Shown piece after piece: positions 1 to 8,169 of a DNA stretch of 31,042 bases (the stretch's first letter is position 1; each line of letters begins with the position of its first letter). The position numbers were made by a program, and so were the translations under genes. The notes under the pieces are model-generated. The model was not told the origin of the DNA. It ran no database searches and was given only the letters and a program-made list of their open reading frames with translations. Source of the stretch: Christensenella sp. UBA6420 (lineage in GTDB: Bacteria; Bacillota; Clostridia; Christensenellales; DTU072); NCBI GenBank assembly GCA_002439705.1, contig DJPE01000071.1, positions 1 to 31,042 on the forward strand. The letters are read 5' to 3'.

Positions 1-66
1 CAGGGACTCGAACCCCGGACCAATCGGTTATGAGCCGACCGCTCTGACCAACTGAGCTAAAGGCCC
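1..66 (-). tRNA. tRNA with CAU anticodon (Ile2 or elongator Met), 3' end cut by window
   Basis: Read on the minus strand, the 5' acceptor strand GGGCCTT, a D arm beginning TAGCTCAGTTGG, the anticodon loop CTCATAA (anticodon CAU) and the T arm with TTCGAGT are all present. The gene ends at the T stem because the window begins there, so the 3' acceptor strand and CCA are missing. The CCTTTAGCTCAG body and the CTCATAA loop resemble Bacillus tRNA-Ile2, whose C34 is modified to lysidine by TilS. Some elongator tRNA-Met genes share this loop, so identity stays open between Ile2 and Met. Confidence 0.85.
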
Positions 67-86
67 TCATCATTAAGTAACTTATC

Positions 87-163
87 TGGTCGGGGTGAAG
101 AGACTCGAACTCCCGACCCCATGGTCCCAAACCACGTGCGCTACCAAACTGCGCTACACCCCG
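87..163 (-). tRNA. tRNA-Pro(UGG)
   Basis: The minus strand gives a 77-nt cloverleaf: acceptor CGGGGTG pairing with CACCCCG, D arm with AGCGCAG, anticodon loop containing TGG, T loop TTCGAGT, discriminator A and an encoded CCA. The anticodon UGG reads proline codons. It lies 20 nt before the CAU tRNA in the same direction and is probably co-transcribed with it from the promoter at 188-216. Confidence 0.95.
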
Positions 164-187
164 TTTGTTTACCTAAGCGACTTCAAT

Positions 188-216
188 ATAATACTATACA
201 GAAAAGATTATGTCAA
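188..216 (-). promoter_or_regulatory. Sigma-A-type promoter of the tRNA pair
   Basis: On the minus strand there is a perfect -35 TTGACA (211-216), a 17-nt spacer and a -10 TATTAT (188-193), placing the start near 181, about 18 nt ahead of mature tRNA-Pro. It gives the tRNAs their own promoter, independent of the rel operon that ends just upstream. No clear intrinsic terminator for rel is visible between the two units. Confidence 0.75.
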
Positions 217-247
217 ACGTTTTAATCAATTTATAATAAAAATTTTT

Positions 248-2431
248 TTAGCTTCGCAATCCTCTCTCTACGGTAATTACTCCTTTGAGTCCGCCGAGTT
301 TTTTGATAGCCTGGTCAAGGTCTCCCGAGTTCTTGATTTCGAGTCCCATCTGTATCTGCAACCTGTCGTTAGCCTTGTTAGGTTGCGCGCTGAAACTCGA
401 CATCTGCAAGCCGAGATTAACCATAGCCCCCGTTATCGAAGCTATCATAGTCCCCTTATTTTCACATTCGACGTAAACGGGCGCATTGTACATAGAATCG
501 TCATGATTTGCCCATTTCGCACTCATAAGACGCTCTTTTTCCATATTAGCGATATTCGGACAGTCCGCTCTGTGCACGGTAACTCCGCATCCGCGGGAAA
601 TATAACCTATTATTTTATCGCCAGGAACGGGATTGCAACAGCGTGCAAGCCTTATAAGAAAATCGTCGTATCCGTCGATAAGTATACCGCTGTGTGCTCT
701 GCGTTTCTTTACGGAATTGTTCTGTTCCGGCGCGTTCGGCAAAACGGGTGCGTTCGCTTCCTGCGATTTTTTGTAAAAATCTATAAGTTTGAAGAGTATT
801 TGGTTGGTTTTTATTCCGCCGTACCCTATCGAAGCAAACATATCGTCCACGTCGGAGAATTTATAACGCTCGATAATAAGTTTAAGATATGCGGGAGCCA
901 TAAGGTCGGGCAAATTGTAACCTTTGCGTTTGGCTTCCTTTTCAAGCATTTCCTTGCCGAGCTTTATGTTTTCTTCTTTCATCTGTTTCTTAAAGAAACT
1001 TCTGATTTTAGCCTTTGCCGCAGGAGTCGTCGCATATTTTACCCAGTCGCGGGAAGGCCCTTTCGCATTGTTGGACGTGATGACTTCAACGACGTCGCCG
1101 TTTTGTAACACAGTACCCACGGGTGTCATCTTGTTGTTGACTCGTACGCCTATACACTTATTGCCGACTTCGCTGTGAACTCTGTACGCAAAGTCGATAC
1201 ACGTAGCCCCTATCGGCAGGTCAAAAACGTCGCCTTTCGGCGTGAAAACGTAAATTTCGTTCGTAGAAACGCTGTCTTTTAGCGTGTCGATAAATTCCAA
1301 AGAGTCTTTAAGGTCGCCCTGGACGTCCATAACTTCTTTGATAAAACCGAGTTTTCTGTCAAAATCGGATACGGGCCCCGTCGTCCCTTCCTTATATCTC
1401 CAATGCGCCGCGATACCGTATTCCGCCACGCGGTTCATTTCAAAGGTTCTTATCTGTATTTCGAATACTTGCCCGAAGTTCGTGACGATAGTCGTATGCA
1501 AACTTTGGTACATGTTCGGTTTCGGCGAAGCAATATAATCTTTGAACCTACCGGGAATAGGCTTCCACATCGAGTGAATTATTCCGAGTACGGTGTAGCA
1601 ATCGCCTATGTTTTCGACGATTACGCGTACAGCTACCAGGTCGTAAATCTGTTCGAAAGTCTTGTGCTGATTTTTCATCTTCTTATAGATGGAATAATAG
1701 TGCTTCGGACGACCTTTTATTTCGAACTTCATATTTAGGTCTTTAAGCTGCGCGCTCAGTTCGTCGGCTACTTTATTGACCAATTTCATTCTCGCGTCGC
1801 GTTGGTCGGCAAGTTTTTCGTCAAGATAAGCATAATCCTCTGGATAAAGATATTTCATGGACAAATCTTCCATTTCGCACTTTATCCACGATATACCGAG
1901 CCGGCCCGCAAGCGGAGCGTAAATATCAAGCGTTTCGCGCGATTTCTTTTCCTGCTTTTCGGGTGGTAGAGAGTCGAGCGTACGCATATTGTGCAGCCTG
2001 TCGGCAAGCTTTACGAGCAGAACTCTTATGTCTTTCGCCATAGCGAAAAACAGTTTCCTTATATTCTCGGCTTGTTCCACTTCGGTAGAATTGAAATTTA
2101 TTCGGGTAAGTTTAGTGACTGCTTCGACCATGTTGGAAATGGAACTGCCGAATTTATTTTTAAGTTCTTCTTCCGTCACGCCCGTATCTTCGATAACGTC
2201 GTGCAAGAGCCCCGCAATAACGGTATCGGGGTCTAACCCCATATCGAGCAAAATCGTCGCCACGGCAACGGGATGCGTGAAGTAATCTTCGCCCGAAACG
2301 CGTTTCTGTCCTTCGTGCGCATTAGCTCCGAACTCACACGCAAACTTGACCGCAAGATAGTCTTCTTCCGAAAATGCGGTTTTTGCTTTATCTAAAAATT
2401 CGTTAATCCGTTCCGTCAATAATTTATCCAT
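248..2431 (-). CDS. relA: Bifunctional (p)ppGpp synthetase/hydrolase Rel
   Basis: The 727-residue protein has the full Rel architecture. An HD hydrolase domain carries H53 and the H77-D78 pair, and a synthetase domain spans about 235-345. It contains RFKD at 295-298, the basic RxKD signature of bifunctional Rel/SpoT rather than the acidic form of monofunctional RelA. A TGS domain lies at about 392-452, a Cys-rich segment (RLARCC, then GCGV and DCPN) at 594-626, and a C-terminal ACT domain at about 655-725. It makes and degrades the stringent-response alarmone in the cytosol. The start overlaps the end of recJ by 8 bp with AGGT just ahead, so translation is likely coupled. In many Clostridia apt lies between recJ and rel; it is absent here. 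Confidence 0.97.
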   Translation of the reverse strand: MDKLLTERINEFLDKAKTAFSEEDYLAVKFACEFGANAHEGQKRVSGEDYFTHPVAVATILLDMGLDPDTVIAGLLHDVIEDTGVTEEELKNKFGSSISNMVEAVTKLTRINFNSTEVEQAENIRKLFFAMAKDIRVLLVKLADRLHNMRTLDSLPPEKQEKKSRETLDIYAPLAGRLGISWIKCEMEDLSMKYLYPEDYAYLDEKLADQRDARMKLVNKVADELSAQLKDLNMKFEIKGRPKHYYSIYKKMKNQHKTFEQIYDLVAVRVIVENIGDCYTVLGIIHSMWKPIPGRFKDYIASPKPNMYQSLHTTIVTNFGQVFEIQIRTFEMNRVAEYGIAAHWRYKEGTTGPVSDFDRKLGFIKEVMDVQGDLKDSLEFIDTLKDSVSTNEIYVFTPKGDVFDLPIGATCIDFAYRVHSEVGNKCIGVRVNNKMTPVGTVLQNGDVVEVITSNNAKGPSRDWVKYATTPAAKAKIRSFFKKQMKEENIKLGKEMLEKEAKRKGYNLPDLMAPAYLKLIIERYKFSDVDDMFASIGYGGIKTNQILFKLIDFYKKSQEANAPVLPNAPEQNNSVKKRRAHSGILIDGYDDFLIRLARCCNPVPGDKIIGYISRGCGVTVHRADCPNIANMEKERLMSAKWANHDDSMYNAPVYVECENKGTMIASITGAMVNLGLQMSSFSAQPNKANDRLQIQMGLEIKNSGDLDQAIKKLGGLKGVITVERGLRS

Positions 2432-4694
2432 ATATGTACCTGAATATCGGCGACGCGTTTAGGTCTGTTTTCCGATTATTAACTATAAGTATATCATTAT
2501 CGTCTATTTTTATCAACTCTACGTCGAGCAGTATATAAAAATAGACGGTGAAATTTTCGTAAGAACAATCTGTTCCGTCGTTTTTCAAGCGGAAATACAA
2601 CTCGTCTTTGCTCCTAACTTTCCACGATGAAAATTTCCTTAACCGCACGTATACAGTCCGCATTTCGTCAATTTTTATATCGGGAAAAAGAAGTTCTTTA
2701 CGGTCAAAATCGACAAAATTTGCCGACAGCGTTTCAAAAAACTTTTTCATTTTTTCGGTTACTTTTCCGTGTACCGCAATCGCATCGAAATACCCGAACG
2801 GAAAATCGAATTTCGGCGACAAAACCGCCGTGTCGGTAAGTTCGTAATCGTCGCACGAAGAATAAAGTTTCCTTACGTTACCGTTCTTTTCGGTAAATTC
2901 CTTAAAGGTATTTTCGTCGAAAAATACGTCAAGCTTTACTCCTAATCCATTAGTCGGTTTCACTTTGCCGTCGTTTACGGTTATTTTATTCGAGAACTCC
3001 GCAAATCGAGCTTCAAGCGTATCCGTAGCTACAGAAAAATCGCTGTAAAGCAATTTTTTTATTCTTATCTGTTCGTATTCGTTGCCGTTAAAATAATTCT
3101 TCCCTAAGCTGTAGATTACAGTTTTTTCTTTCGCGGAAAGATACGCCGGCATCTCATCGAACTTATTAAAACATACTATCTCCGCAGCCTGTGTTCCGCC
3201 CTTGACGTGATTACTGTAACCTATCCTCGTCATCTTAAAACCCGGCTCCCTGTCGCAAAACGCAGGCGACGGATTTTTATATCCGAAAGGTTCGAGAAGC
3301 TCTAATTCTTTTACGAATCCGTAGCTTATATTTTTGACGGGAATTTCCGCTTCGTAAGACTCTTTTCGCTTAAAATTTTCGTCCGGAAACTTTTCCGCTA
3401 TTTCGTTAATTCCCGCAAAAAACTTTTTGAAGTTTTCTTTCGGCATACTAAGCCCCGCAGCCATTGCGTGACCGCCGAAGCCTGAAAGTAAATCTTTTTG
3501 CGTAGCGATTAGTTCAACTATATTTATTCCGCTAATACTTCTCGCCGAACCTTTTATTACACCGTCCGCTCCTTCAGTAAGAAGTATCGTAGGCATATTG
3601 AAGTATTCCGCTATTTTTGCCGCGGATATACCTATTACTCCTTCGTTCCAAGTCTTGCCGTTAAGGACAATAACGTGATTTTTGCCGAAATCGTATCCGT
3701 AAAGAAGTCGCATGGCGTCGTTATATATTTGTTTGCCTATGTCCTGCCTTTCGGTGTTACGCATGGACAGTTCTTCCGCAATAAACGATGCTATCGTTGC
3801 GTCTTCCGTCATAAGAAGATTTACCGAACTGTGCGCTACGCTTAATCTCCCCGCCGCGTTTAATCTCGGCGCGATTTTGAAACCTATATCGTAGGACGTG
3901 ACGTGTCGTTTGTCTAAGCCTGCCTTATAAATAAGTTCGTTTATTCCTACTTTCGCCTTCCCTTTTCTTATCGTTTCGAGTCCGTATTTTACGATAGTTC
4001 TGTTATCTCCGACGAGCGGAACTATATCGGCTATTGTAGCTATGGCGCACACGTCGATAAATCGCATCGCATACTCTTCGCCGAATAAAGCTCTGACAAG
4101 CGTAAACGCGACTCCCGCTCCGCAGAACTGCGTAAGCTGCGGATTAAAACACGGGTCTACTACGATACAATCGGGAAGTTCTGCCCCTATCGTATGATGG
4201 TCGGTCACTACTACGTCGAGTCCTTTCTCTAAAGCGTATTTTACTTCCTTAACTGCAGTTATCCCACAATCTACAGTAATCAACAAATCAGGGTTAAAGT
4301 CGCGAATTATCTTATCTATCGCTTCGCAATTAAGCCCGTACCCTTCTTCCTGCCTTACGGGAATATAGTAATTTATATTGATATTACGCCCGCCGAAAGC
4401 ACGCATAAGTATAGTTACCGCGCTTATTCCGTCACAGTCGTAATCGCCGTACACTACGATTTTATGTCCTTTTTCTATATGTTCGCTTATTTTTTCGACC
4501 GCTTCTTTCATGCCGGAATACTCGTACGGTGAAGCGAGTTCTTTTATGGACGGATACAAATACTTTCTCGCAGCGTCCGCCGTGTCGACCCCCCTTTTTA
4601 CAAGCAAGTACGCCAAATCGTCCGATATGGCTAATTTTTCGGAAATTTTTCGAGCTTGATTTATCGTCGTTTCGTCGTTCGTCTTTATTATCAT
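2424..4694 (-). CDS. recJ: Single-stranded-DNA-specific exonuclease RecJ
   Basis: The 756-residue DHH-family nuclease acts in recombination and repair by degrading single-stranded DNA 5' to 3'. Visible motifs are DYDCDG at 84-89 (metal ligands), DHH at 165-167, and a DHHA1 domain with the GGH motif at 407-409. Beyond about 430 are the OB-like domain and a C-terminal extension of the kind seen in Firmicutes RecJ. The start is unusual: the 17 nt before the ATG contain no Shine-Dalgarno sequence, because they are the 3' arm of an intrinsic-terminator-like hairpin plus an AT run. It follows secF by 52 bp and overlaps rel by 8 bp, so it sits third in a secD-secF-recJ-rel unit. Confidence 0.95.
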   Translation of the reverse strand: MIIKTNDETTINQARKISEKLAISDDLAYLLVKRGVDTADAARKYLYPSIKELASPYEYSGMKEAVEKISEHIEKGHKIVVYGDYDCDGISAVTILMRAFGGRNININYYIPVRQEEGYGLNCEAIDKIIRDFNPDLLITVDCGITAVKEVKYALEKGLDVVVTDHHTIGAELPDCIVVDPCFNPQLTQFCGAGVAFTLVRALFGEEYAMRFIDVCAIATIADIVPLVGDNRTIVKYGLETIRKGKAKVGINELIYKAGLDKRHVTSYDIGFKIAPRLNAAGRLSVAHSSVNLLMTEDATIASFIAEELSMRNTERQDIGKQIYNDAMRLLYGYDFGKNHVIVLNGKTWNEGVIGISAAKIAEYFNMPTILLTEGADGVIKGSARSISGINIVELIATQKDLLSGFGGHAMAAGLSMPKENFKKFFAGINEIAEKFPDENFKRKESYEAEIPVKNISYGFVKELELLEPFGYKNPSPAFCDREPGFKMTRIGYSNHVKGGTQAAEIVCFNKFDEMPAYLSAKEKTVIYSLGKNYFNGNEYEQIRIKKLLYSDFSVATDTLEARFAEFSNKITVNDGKVKPTNGLGVKLDVFFDENTFKEFTEKNGNVRKLYSSCDDYELTDTAVLSPKFDFPFGYFDAIAVHGKVTEKMKKFFETLSANFVDFDRKELLFPDIKIDEMRTVYVRLRKFSSWKVRSKDELYFRLKNDGTDCSYENFTVYFYILLDVELIKIDDNDILIVNNRKTDLNASPIFRYIYG

Positions 4695-4703
4695 AATAAA
4701 ATT

Positions 4704-4726
4704 AAAGCCCGTTTTTCACGGGCTTT
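4704..4726 (-). terminator. Hairpin between secF and recJ (terminator-like)
   Basis: The arms AAAGCCCG and CGGGCTTT form an 8-bp stem around a 7-nt loop. On the minus strand it is followed by AATTTTATT and then the recJ ATG, so it is a partial terminator reducing recJ-rel expression, a structural element of the recJ ribosome binding region, or both. The U tract is interrupted, arguing against strong termination. Confidence 0.55.
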
Positions 4727-4746
4727 CCTTTTTTGTTTTTGCAGGT

Positions 4747-5838
4747 TTAAGCCTTAGCTGTTTTTTCCTTTTTGGCTTTAACAAACTTGCGGTTTTCGTT
4801 GGCGGTTTTGATTTTCTTGCCCCAACCTTTGAAGATACCCCACAACGGAGCCGCTATAAATACCGACGAATAGAAACCGCCGATAAGACCGAATATTATC
4901 GGCAAAGCGAAAGTCCTTATCGAAGCCACGCCGAGTATCGCAAGCAATACGATAACGATTAACGTAGTCAACGTGGTATAGCAGGTTCTCGTAAAGGTTC
5001 CGTGCACGGAAGAGTCTATTACTTCGCCTATGTCGTAAGTCTTCGACGTGTTCTTGTAAGGTTTAATCGTACTTCTTATTCTGTCGAATACTACTATCGT
5101 GTTGTTGATGGAGTAAGCTACTATCGTAATAATCGCAGCGATAAGAGTAGAACCTATTTCTACGTAGAAAATAACGGTAAAGCTCATCATTATTATAATA
5201 TCGTGCAACAACGCTACTATCGCAGCCAAAGCCGAATAAAAGTCGAATCTTATAATAATGTATATAAGCATCAACGCCAACGCTATCGCTACGGAGATAA
5301 GTGCGGTTCTTAACAAACGCATACTTGCGGTGTTACCGATAAGAGTCGTAGTCGTTTTTGCGGTTATTGCGCCTTCGTATTTAGCTACGGTAGCCGCTTC
5401 GACGTCGTTTCTTACCTTTTCGTTCAAGGTGTTCATTTCGGACACTTTATCGTCGGTGCTGTAATCCTGTAATTCGCCGTTTACCAGAACAGCCGAATTA
5501 AGATAACGGAATATAATAGAGCTGTCACCCGAAGACTGAACGCTGGATATCTTTAATCCGTTATTTTCAAGCACTTGTCTTACCATTTCGACGTTTGCGT
5601 TATAAGCGTCGCCGCTGTTCATACCGGTTTCGCTGAATTCAACGGTAAGAAGAGTACCGCCCTGAAAGTCTACGCCCACGTTAGCAAACTTGTCGTATTG
5701 ACTGTTGTTGAAGTGATAGCAAGTACCGCAAATCAAGGCTATAAGTATGACGATAAGCGGAGCTATAAAGAAAAGCTTTCTGTTATCGTAAATTTTAAGC
5801 GTCTTGAATTTCTTAAAAAAGTTCTTTACCTTAGTCAT
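4747..5838 (-). CDS. secF: Protein translocase subunit SecF
   Basis: The 363-residue membrane protein is of the RND-related SecDF family, which uses the proton gradient to help pull secreted proteins across the membrane. It has an N-terminal helix (about 24-46), the family motif VGVDFQGGTLLTVEF, a periplasmic-side domain, and a five-helix C-terminal block. That block carries NNTIVVFDRIRST, the SecF hallmark, and a small-residue-rich region ending in FIAAPLWG. The start ATG has an AAGGAGG six nucleotides upstream and overlaps the end of secD by 8 bp. The C-terminus is a short Lys-rich tail. Confidence 0.97.
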   Translation of the reverse strand: MTKVKNFFKKFKTLKIYDNRKLFFIAPLIVILIALICGTCYHFNNSQYDKFANVGVDFQGGTLLTVEFSETGMNSGDAYNANVEMVRQVLENNGLKISSVQSSGDSSIIFRYLNSAVLVNGELQDYSTDDKVSEMNTLNEKVRNDVEAATVAKYEGAITAKTTTTLIGNTASMRLLRTALISVAIALALMLIYIIIRFDFYSALAAIVALLHDIIIMMSFTVIFYVEIGSTLIAAIITIVAYSINNTIVVFDRIRSTIKPYKNTSKTYDIGEVIDSSVHGTFTRTCYTTLTTLIVIVLLAILGVASIRTFALPIIFGLIGGFYSSVFIAAPLWGIFKGWGKKIKTANENRKFVKAKKEKTAKA

Positions 5839-7117
5839 TCGTAGCCTCCTTCGCCTTCAAGCCATAGAAGGCTTCGTTCTCGTCGTTGAACGCCATGAAG
5901 CAGTTTACAAACAAACGAGTCATAACCAAAGACGTAAACATGGATAAGATTATACCGATAAGAAGCGTAATAGCGAAACTCTTTATTGCGGAAGAACCGA
6001 ATATTATCATTATGATAGAACCGAATATAGTGGTTACGTTCGCGTCGATAATCGTAGCGAGAGCGTCCTTAAAGCCCGACGCTACCGCACTGGGTACCAA
6101 CCTGTTACCGATAAGTTTATCTTCTTTTATCTTTTCGAATATAATTACATTCGCGTCGACCGCCATACCGATACTGAGAATTACGCCCGCAATACCGGTA
6201 AGAGTCAACTGAACCCAAGGCACTATCGCAAGAGCCAGAACGAGAAGCTCTACGTAGAATATCAACGCCAAAGAAGCGGCAAGACCGAGTCCCCTGTATA
6301 TTACTACAAGGAATATAAGTATTATACCTACGCCGATAGCCGCCGCAAGAATACTTCTGTACAACGCTTCGTCGCCGAGCGTAGGAGAAATGGTTTCGCT
6401 TCTTAAAAGAGAGAGTCTTACGTTACCGATACCGGCTTTAATCTTCGTAGCGTATTCGTTGGCAGTTTCGTAAGTGTAATTACCTTCGATTATCGCATTA
6501 CCGTCGGAAATAGCCGCGTTTACGGTAGGACTCATTACTTCTACGTCGTCGATGTAAATACTGAGCGTCTTACCTACGTTGTCGCTGGTAGCTTTATAGA
6601 ACGCTTCGGTACCCGCCTTGTTGAATTCCAACTTGATTACGTAAGCGCCGTCGCTGGTAGCCGCATAGCAGTCGGCTAAGTGTTCGCTACCCTTTACGAG
6701 TACATTGCCGTCGGCGTCTCTGAATTCGAGAGTCGCGGGCTTACCGATAAGTCTCATAAGTTCTCCCGTGTCTTCGATGTCGGGTACTTCTACTCTTATC
6801 TGGTTCGTGCCTTGTTTTGTTACTACGGCTTCGGTATAACCTTTTCCGAAAAGCAGATTTTCAAGGTTACTGATTGCGCCGTCGATTTCGGAATCGGACG
6901 CGTCTTCGCCGGTAACTAATTTAGCCGAATATTCGGCGTACATACCGCCCTGTAAATCCAAACCTTTGGAAATAGCTTTGGTAATCCAGTAGAAATCATA
7001 ATTACTGTTCCCTATCTGGAAGGAATCTTTACCGTTAAGCGGGAACATAAATAGAGCCAATACTACTATCAATAATCCCACTATGGAAAGAACAATAATG
7101 GATTTTGTCTTGCTCAC
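5831..7117 (-). CDS. secD: Protein translocase subunit SecD
   Basis: The 428-residue partner of SecF begins with a membrane helix (about 7-26). It carries KGLDLQGGMYAEY (family consensus DLQGG), a P1 domain with the paired beta segments that bind substrate, and a C-terminal block of helices with VDANVIIFEKIKED, the SecD counterpart of the SecF hallmark. It is short because P1 is compact, as in Gram-positive SecD. The initiation codon is GTG, eight nucleotides after a GGAGG. It is the first gene of the secD-secF-recJ-rel unit, transcribed from the promoter at 7200-7228. Confidence 0.96.
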   Translation of the reverse strand: MSKTKSIIVLSIVGLLIVVLALFMFPLNGKDSFQIGNSNYDFYWITKAISKGLDLQGGMYAEYSAKLVTGEDASDSEIDGAISNLENLLFGKGYTEAVVTKQGTNQIRVEVPDIEDTGELMRLIGKPATLEFRDADGNVLVKGSEHLADCYAATSDGAYVIKLEFNKAGTEAFYKATSDNVGKTLSIYIDDVEVMSPTVNAAISDGNAIIEGNYTYETANEYATKIKAGIGNVRLSLLRSETISPTLGDEALYRSILAAAIGVGIILIFLVVIYRGLGLAASLALIFYVELLVLALAIVPWVQLTLTGIAGVILSIGMAVDANVIIFEKIKEDKLIGNRLVPSAVASGFKDALATIIDANVTTIFGSIIMIIFGSSAIKSFAITLLIGIILSMFTSLVMTRLFVNCFMAFNDENEAFYGLKAKEATND

Positions 7118-7170
7118 TTGGTGTGCCTCCGTGTGTTATTCGCTTTTCTTACGTTCGGTACGGAGAGCAT
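7114..7170 (-). CDS. Possible 18-codon upstream ORF overlapping the secD start
   Basis: In the secD leader an ATG at 7170, preceded by AAGGGGG at short spacing, opens an 18-residue frame (begins MLSVPN, ends RRHTK). Its TGA stop overlaps the secD GTG start as GTGA. The peptide is basic and has no hydrophobic segment, unlike the known secretion-monitoring arrest peptides. It may couple translation to secD or be a chance frame; only the position supports it. Confidence 0.25.
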   Translation of the reverse strand: MLSVPNVRKANNTRRHTK

Positions 7171-7199
7171 ACTACCCCCTTAAAATACCGAATAGGTAT

Positions 7200-7228
7200 A
7201 TTATAGCCGTAAAACGCGTACAAGTCAA
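7200..7228 (-). promoter_or_regulatory. Sigma-A-type promoter of secD-secF-recJ-rel
   Basis: The minus strand shows -35 TTGACT (7223-7228), a 17-nt spacer and a consensus -10 TATAAT (7200-7205). The predicted start near 7193 leaves a leader of about 75 nt before secD, containing the possible small ORF at 7114-7170. Confidence 0.75.
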
Positions 7229-7349
7229 CATATTATTTATTTAATAATATAAATAAATATAAATTATTTTGTTACGAGACATACGACTAATTCGTTCTTC
7301 TCCGTCATAATTCAGCGACGACGGAATATTATCTATATCGGAGGTCAGT

Positions 7350-7748
7350 ATGAAAAAAATATCCGTGAACAAATTTTTCTTTTTCGATATTCTTCGGACT
7401 ACCGTAATAGCAGTTATAGTTTCTCTCGTTATGGTACTCGTATTTTCGCTTATAGTAAACTTAACTAACGTAAACGAAAAAATTATTCTCCCCATAAACG
7501 AAGCCATCAAGGTAGTAAGTATTCTCGCAGGCTGTTTTATCGGGTTCAAAGAACTTAAACTCGGCGCGTTCAAAGGAGCCATAAGCGGTCTTCTTTATAC
7601 GTTCCTTTCAATCCTTATTTTCGGAATAATAAGTCATGGCGTAAAATTCAACGCATTAAGCCTTATCGACGTGGCTCTCGGAATAGTAGCCGGCGCGATA
7701 AGCGGTATAATCGTCGTCAACTTAAAAAGAAAATCGGTTACGCAATAA
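7350..7748 (+). CDS. TIGR04086/YrzE-like small membrane protein
   Basis: The 132-residue protein has four predicted membrane helices (roughly 17-38, 48-66, 72-94 and 100-124) with Gly-rich turns such as GCFIGF and GALAGAI-like segments (VAGAISGI), ending in a basic tail. Size, topology and location between yajC and secD match the TIGR04086 family of Clostridia and Bacilli, whose function is unknown. The start has GGAGG seven nucleotides upstream. It is transcribed opposite to all its neighbours, whereas in related genomes it usually lies co-directional between yajC and secD, so a local inversion is likely. I see no convincing promoter in the AT-rich 7229-7349 stretch. Confidence 0.8.
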   Translation: MKKISVNKFFFFDILRTTVIAVIVSLVMVLVFSLIVNLTNVNEKIILPINEAIKVVSILAGCFIGFKELKLGAFKGAISGLLYTFLSILIFGIISHGVKFNALSLIDVALGIVAGAISGIIVVNLKRKSVTQ

Positions 7749-7758
7749 CAGTAAAGAA

Positions 7759-7783
7759 AAAAGCTGCCTTTTGGGCAGCTTTT
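7759..7783. terminator. Bidirectional intrinsic terminator
   Basis: Arms AAAAGCTGCC and GGCAGCTTTT enclose a 5-nt loop, giving a stem with an A run on one side and a T run on the other. It sits between the convergent TIGR04086-type gene (+) and yajC (minus) and can end transcripts from both directions. Confidence 0.85.
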
Positions 7784-7802
7784 ATGCGTTTTCCGATTAA
7801 AA

Positions 7803-8099
7803 TTACATTTTAGAACGGATAGCGTTCTTGACGATAACGACGTGGGTGGGGTTTTCTTCGGTACCTACGTTTACGATGTACTGATCGTTAGCTCCGTCGT
7901 ATTCAACGATTACGCCGACGAATCCGCCGATGGTCATAATTTTATCGCCTACCTGGATGCTGTTGAACATTTCAGCCTGTTTCTTCTTCTGTTTTCTTTG
8001 CGGAACGATAGTCATTACTATCATAAGCACGAAAAATACGGCTAAAATAACCGGCATTAACCAGCTGTTTGTATTTGCTGCCAAAATATTACTGAACAT
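7803..8099 (-). CDS. yajC: Preprotein translocase accessory subunit YajC
   Basis: The 98-residue protein has one membrane helix near the N-terminus (about 13-33), then the conserved cytosolic stretch PQRKQKKKQAEMFNSIQVGD and GGFVGVI, diagnostic for YajC. In bacteria it associates with SecDF at the SecYEG channel. It lies downstream of tgt, as in many genomes, but has its own promoter (8133-8161) and an AGGAG ribosome binding site. The partner genes secD and secF lie further along the same strand, beyond the inverted membrane gene. Confidence 0.95.
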   Translation of the reverse strand: MFSNILAANTNSWLMPVILAVFFVLMIVMTIVPQRKQKKKQAEMFNSIQVGDKIMTIGGFVGVIVEYDGANDQYIVNVGTEENPTHVVIVKNAIRSKM

Positions 8100-8132
8100 A
8101 TTTTTTCACTCCTATAAATGTTTCTTTTTTTT

Positions 8133-8161
8133 ATAATACACTATCGCGGATATTTACGCAA
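8133..8161 (-). promoter_or_regulatory. Probable promoter of yajC
   Basis: Minus strand: -35 TTGCGT (8156-8161), 17-nt spacer, -10 TATTAT (8133-8138), with a predicted start about 27 nt before the yajC ATG. The -35 is only four of six matches, but the spacing is exact. Confidence 0.55.
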
Positions 8162-8169
8162 GTAAAAAC

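Noticed and set aside
95..1108. Long open frame on the + strand across rel
   Set aside because: It lies antisense to the well-supported rel gene and also crosses tRNA-Pro; its translation shows no domain or ribosome binding site.
7241..7582. Minus-strand frame opposite the TIGR04086-type gene
   Set aside because: It has no ribosome binding site, shows no family features and crosses the AT-rich intergenic region.
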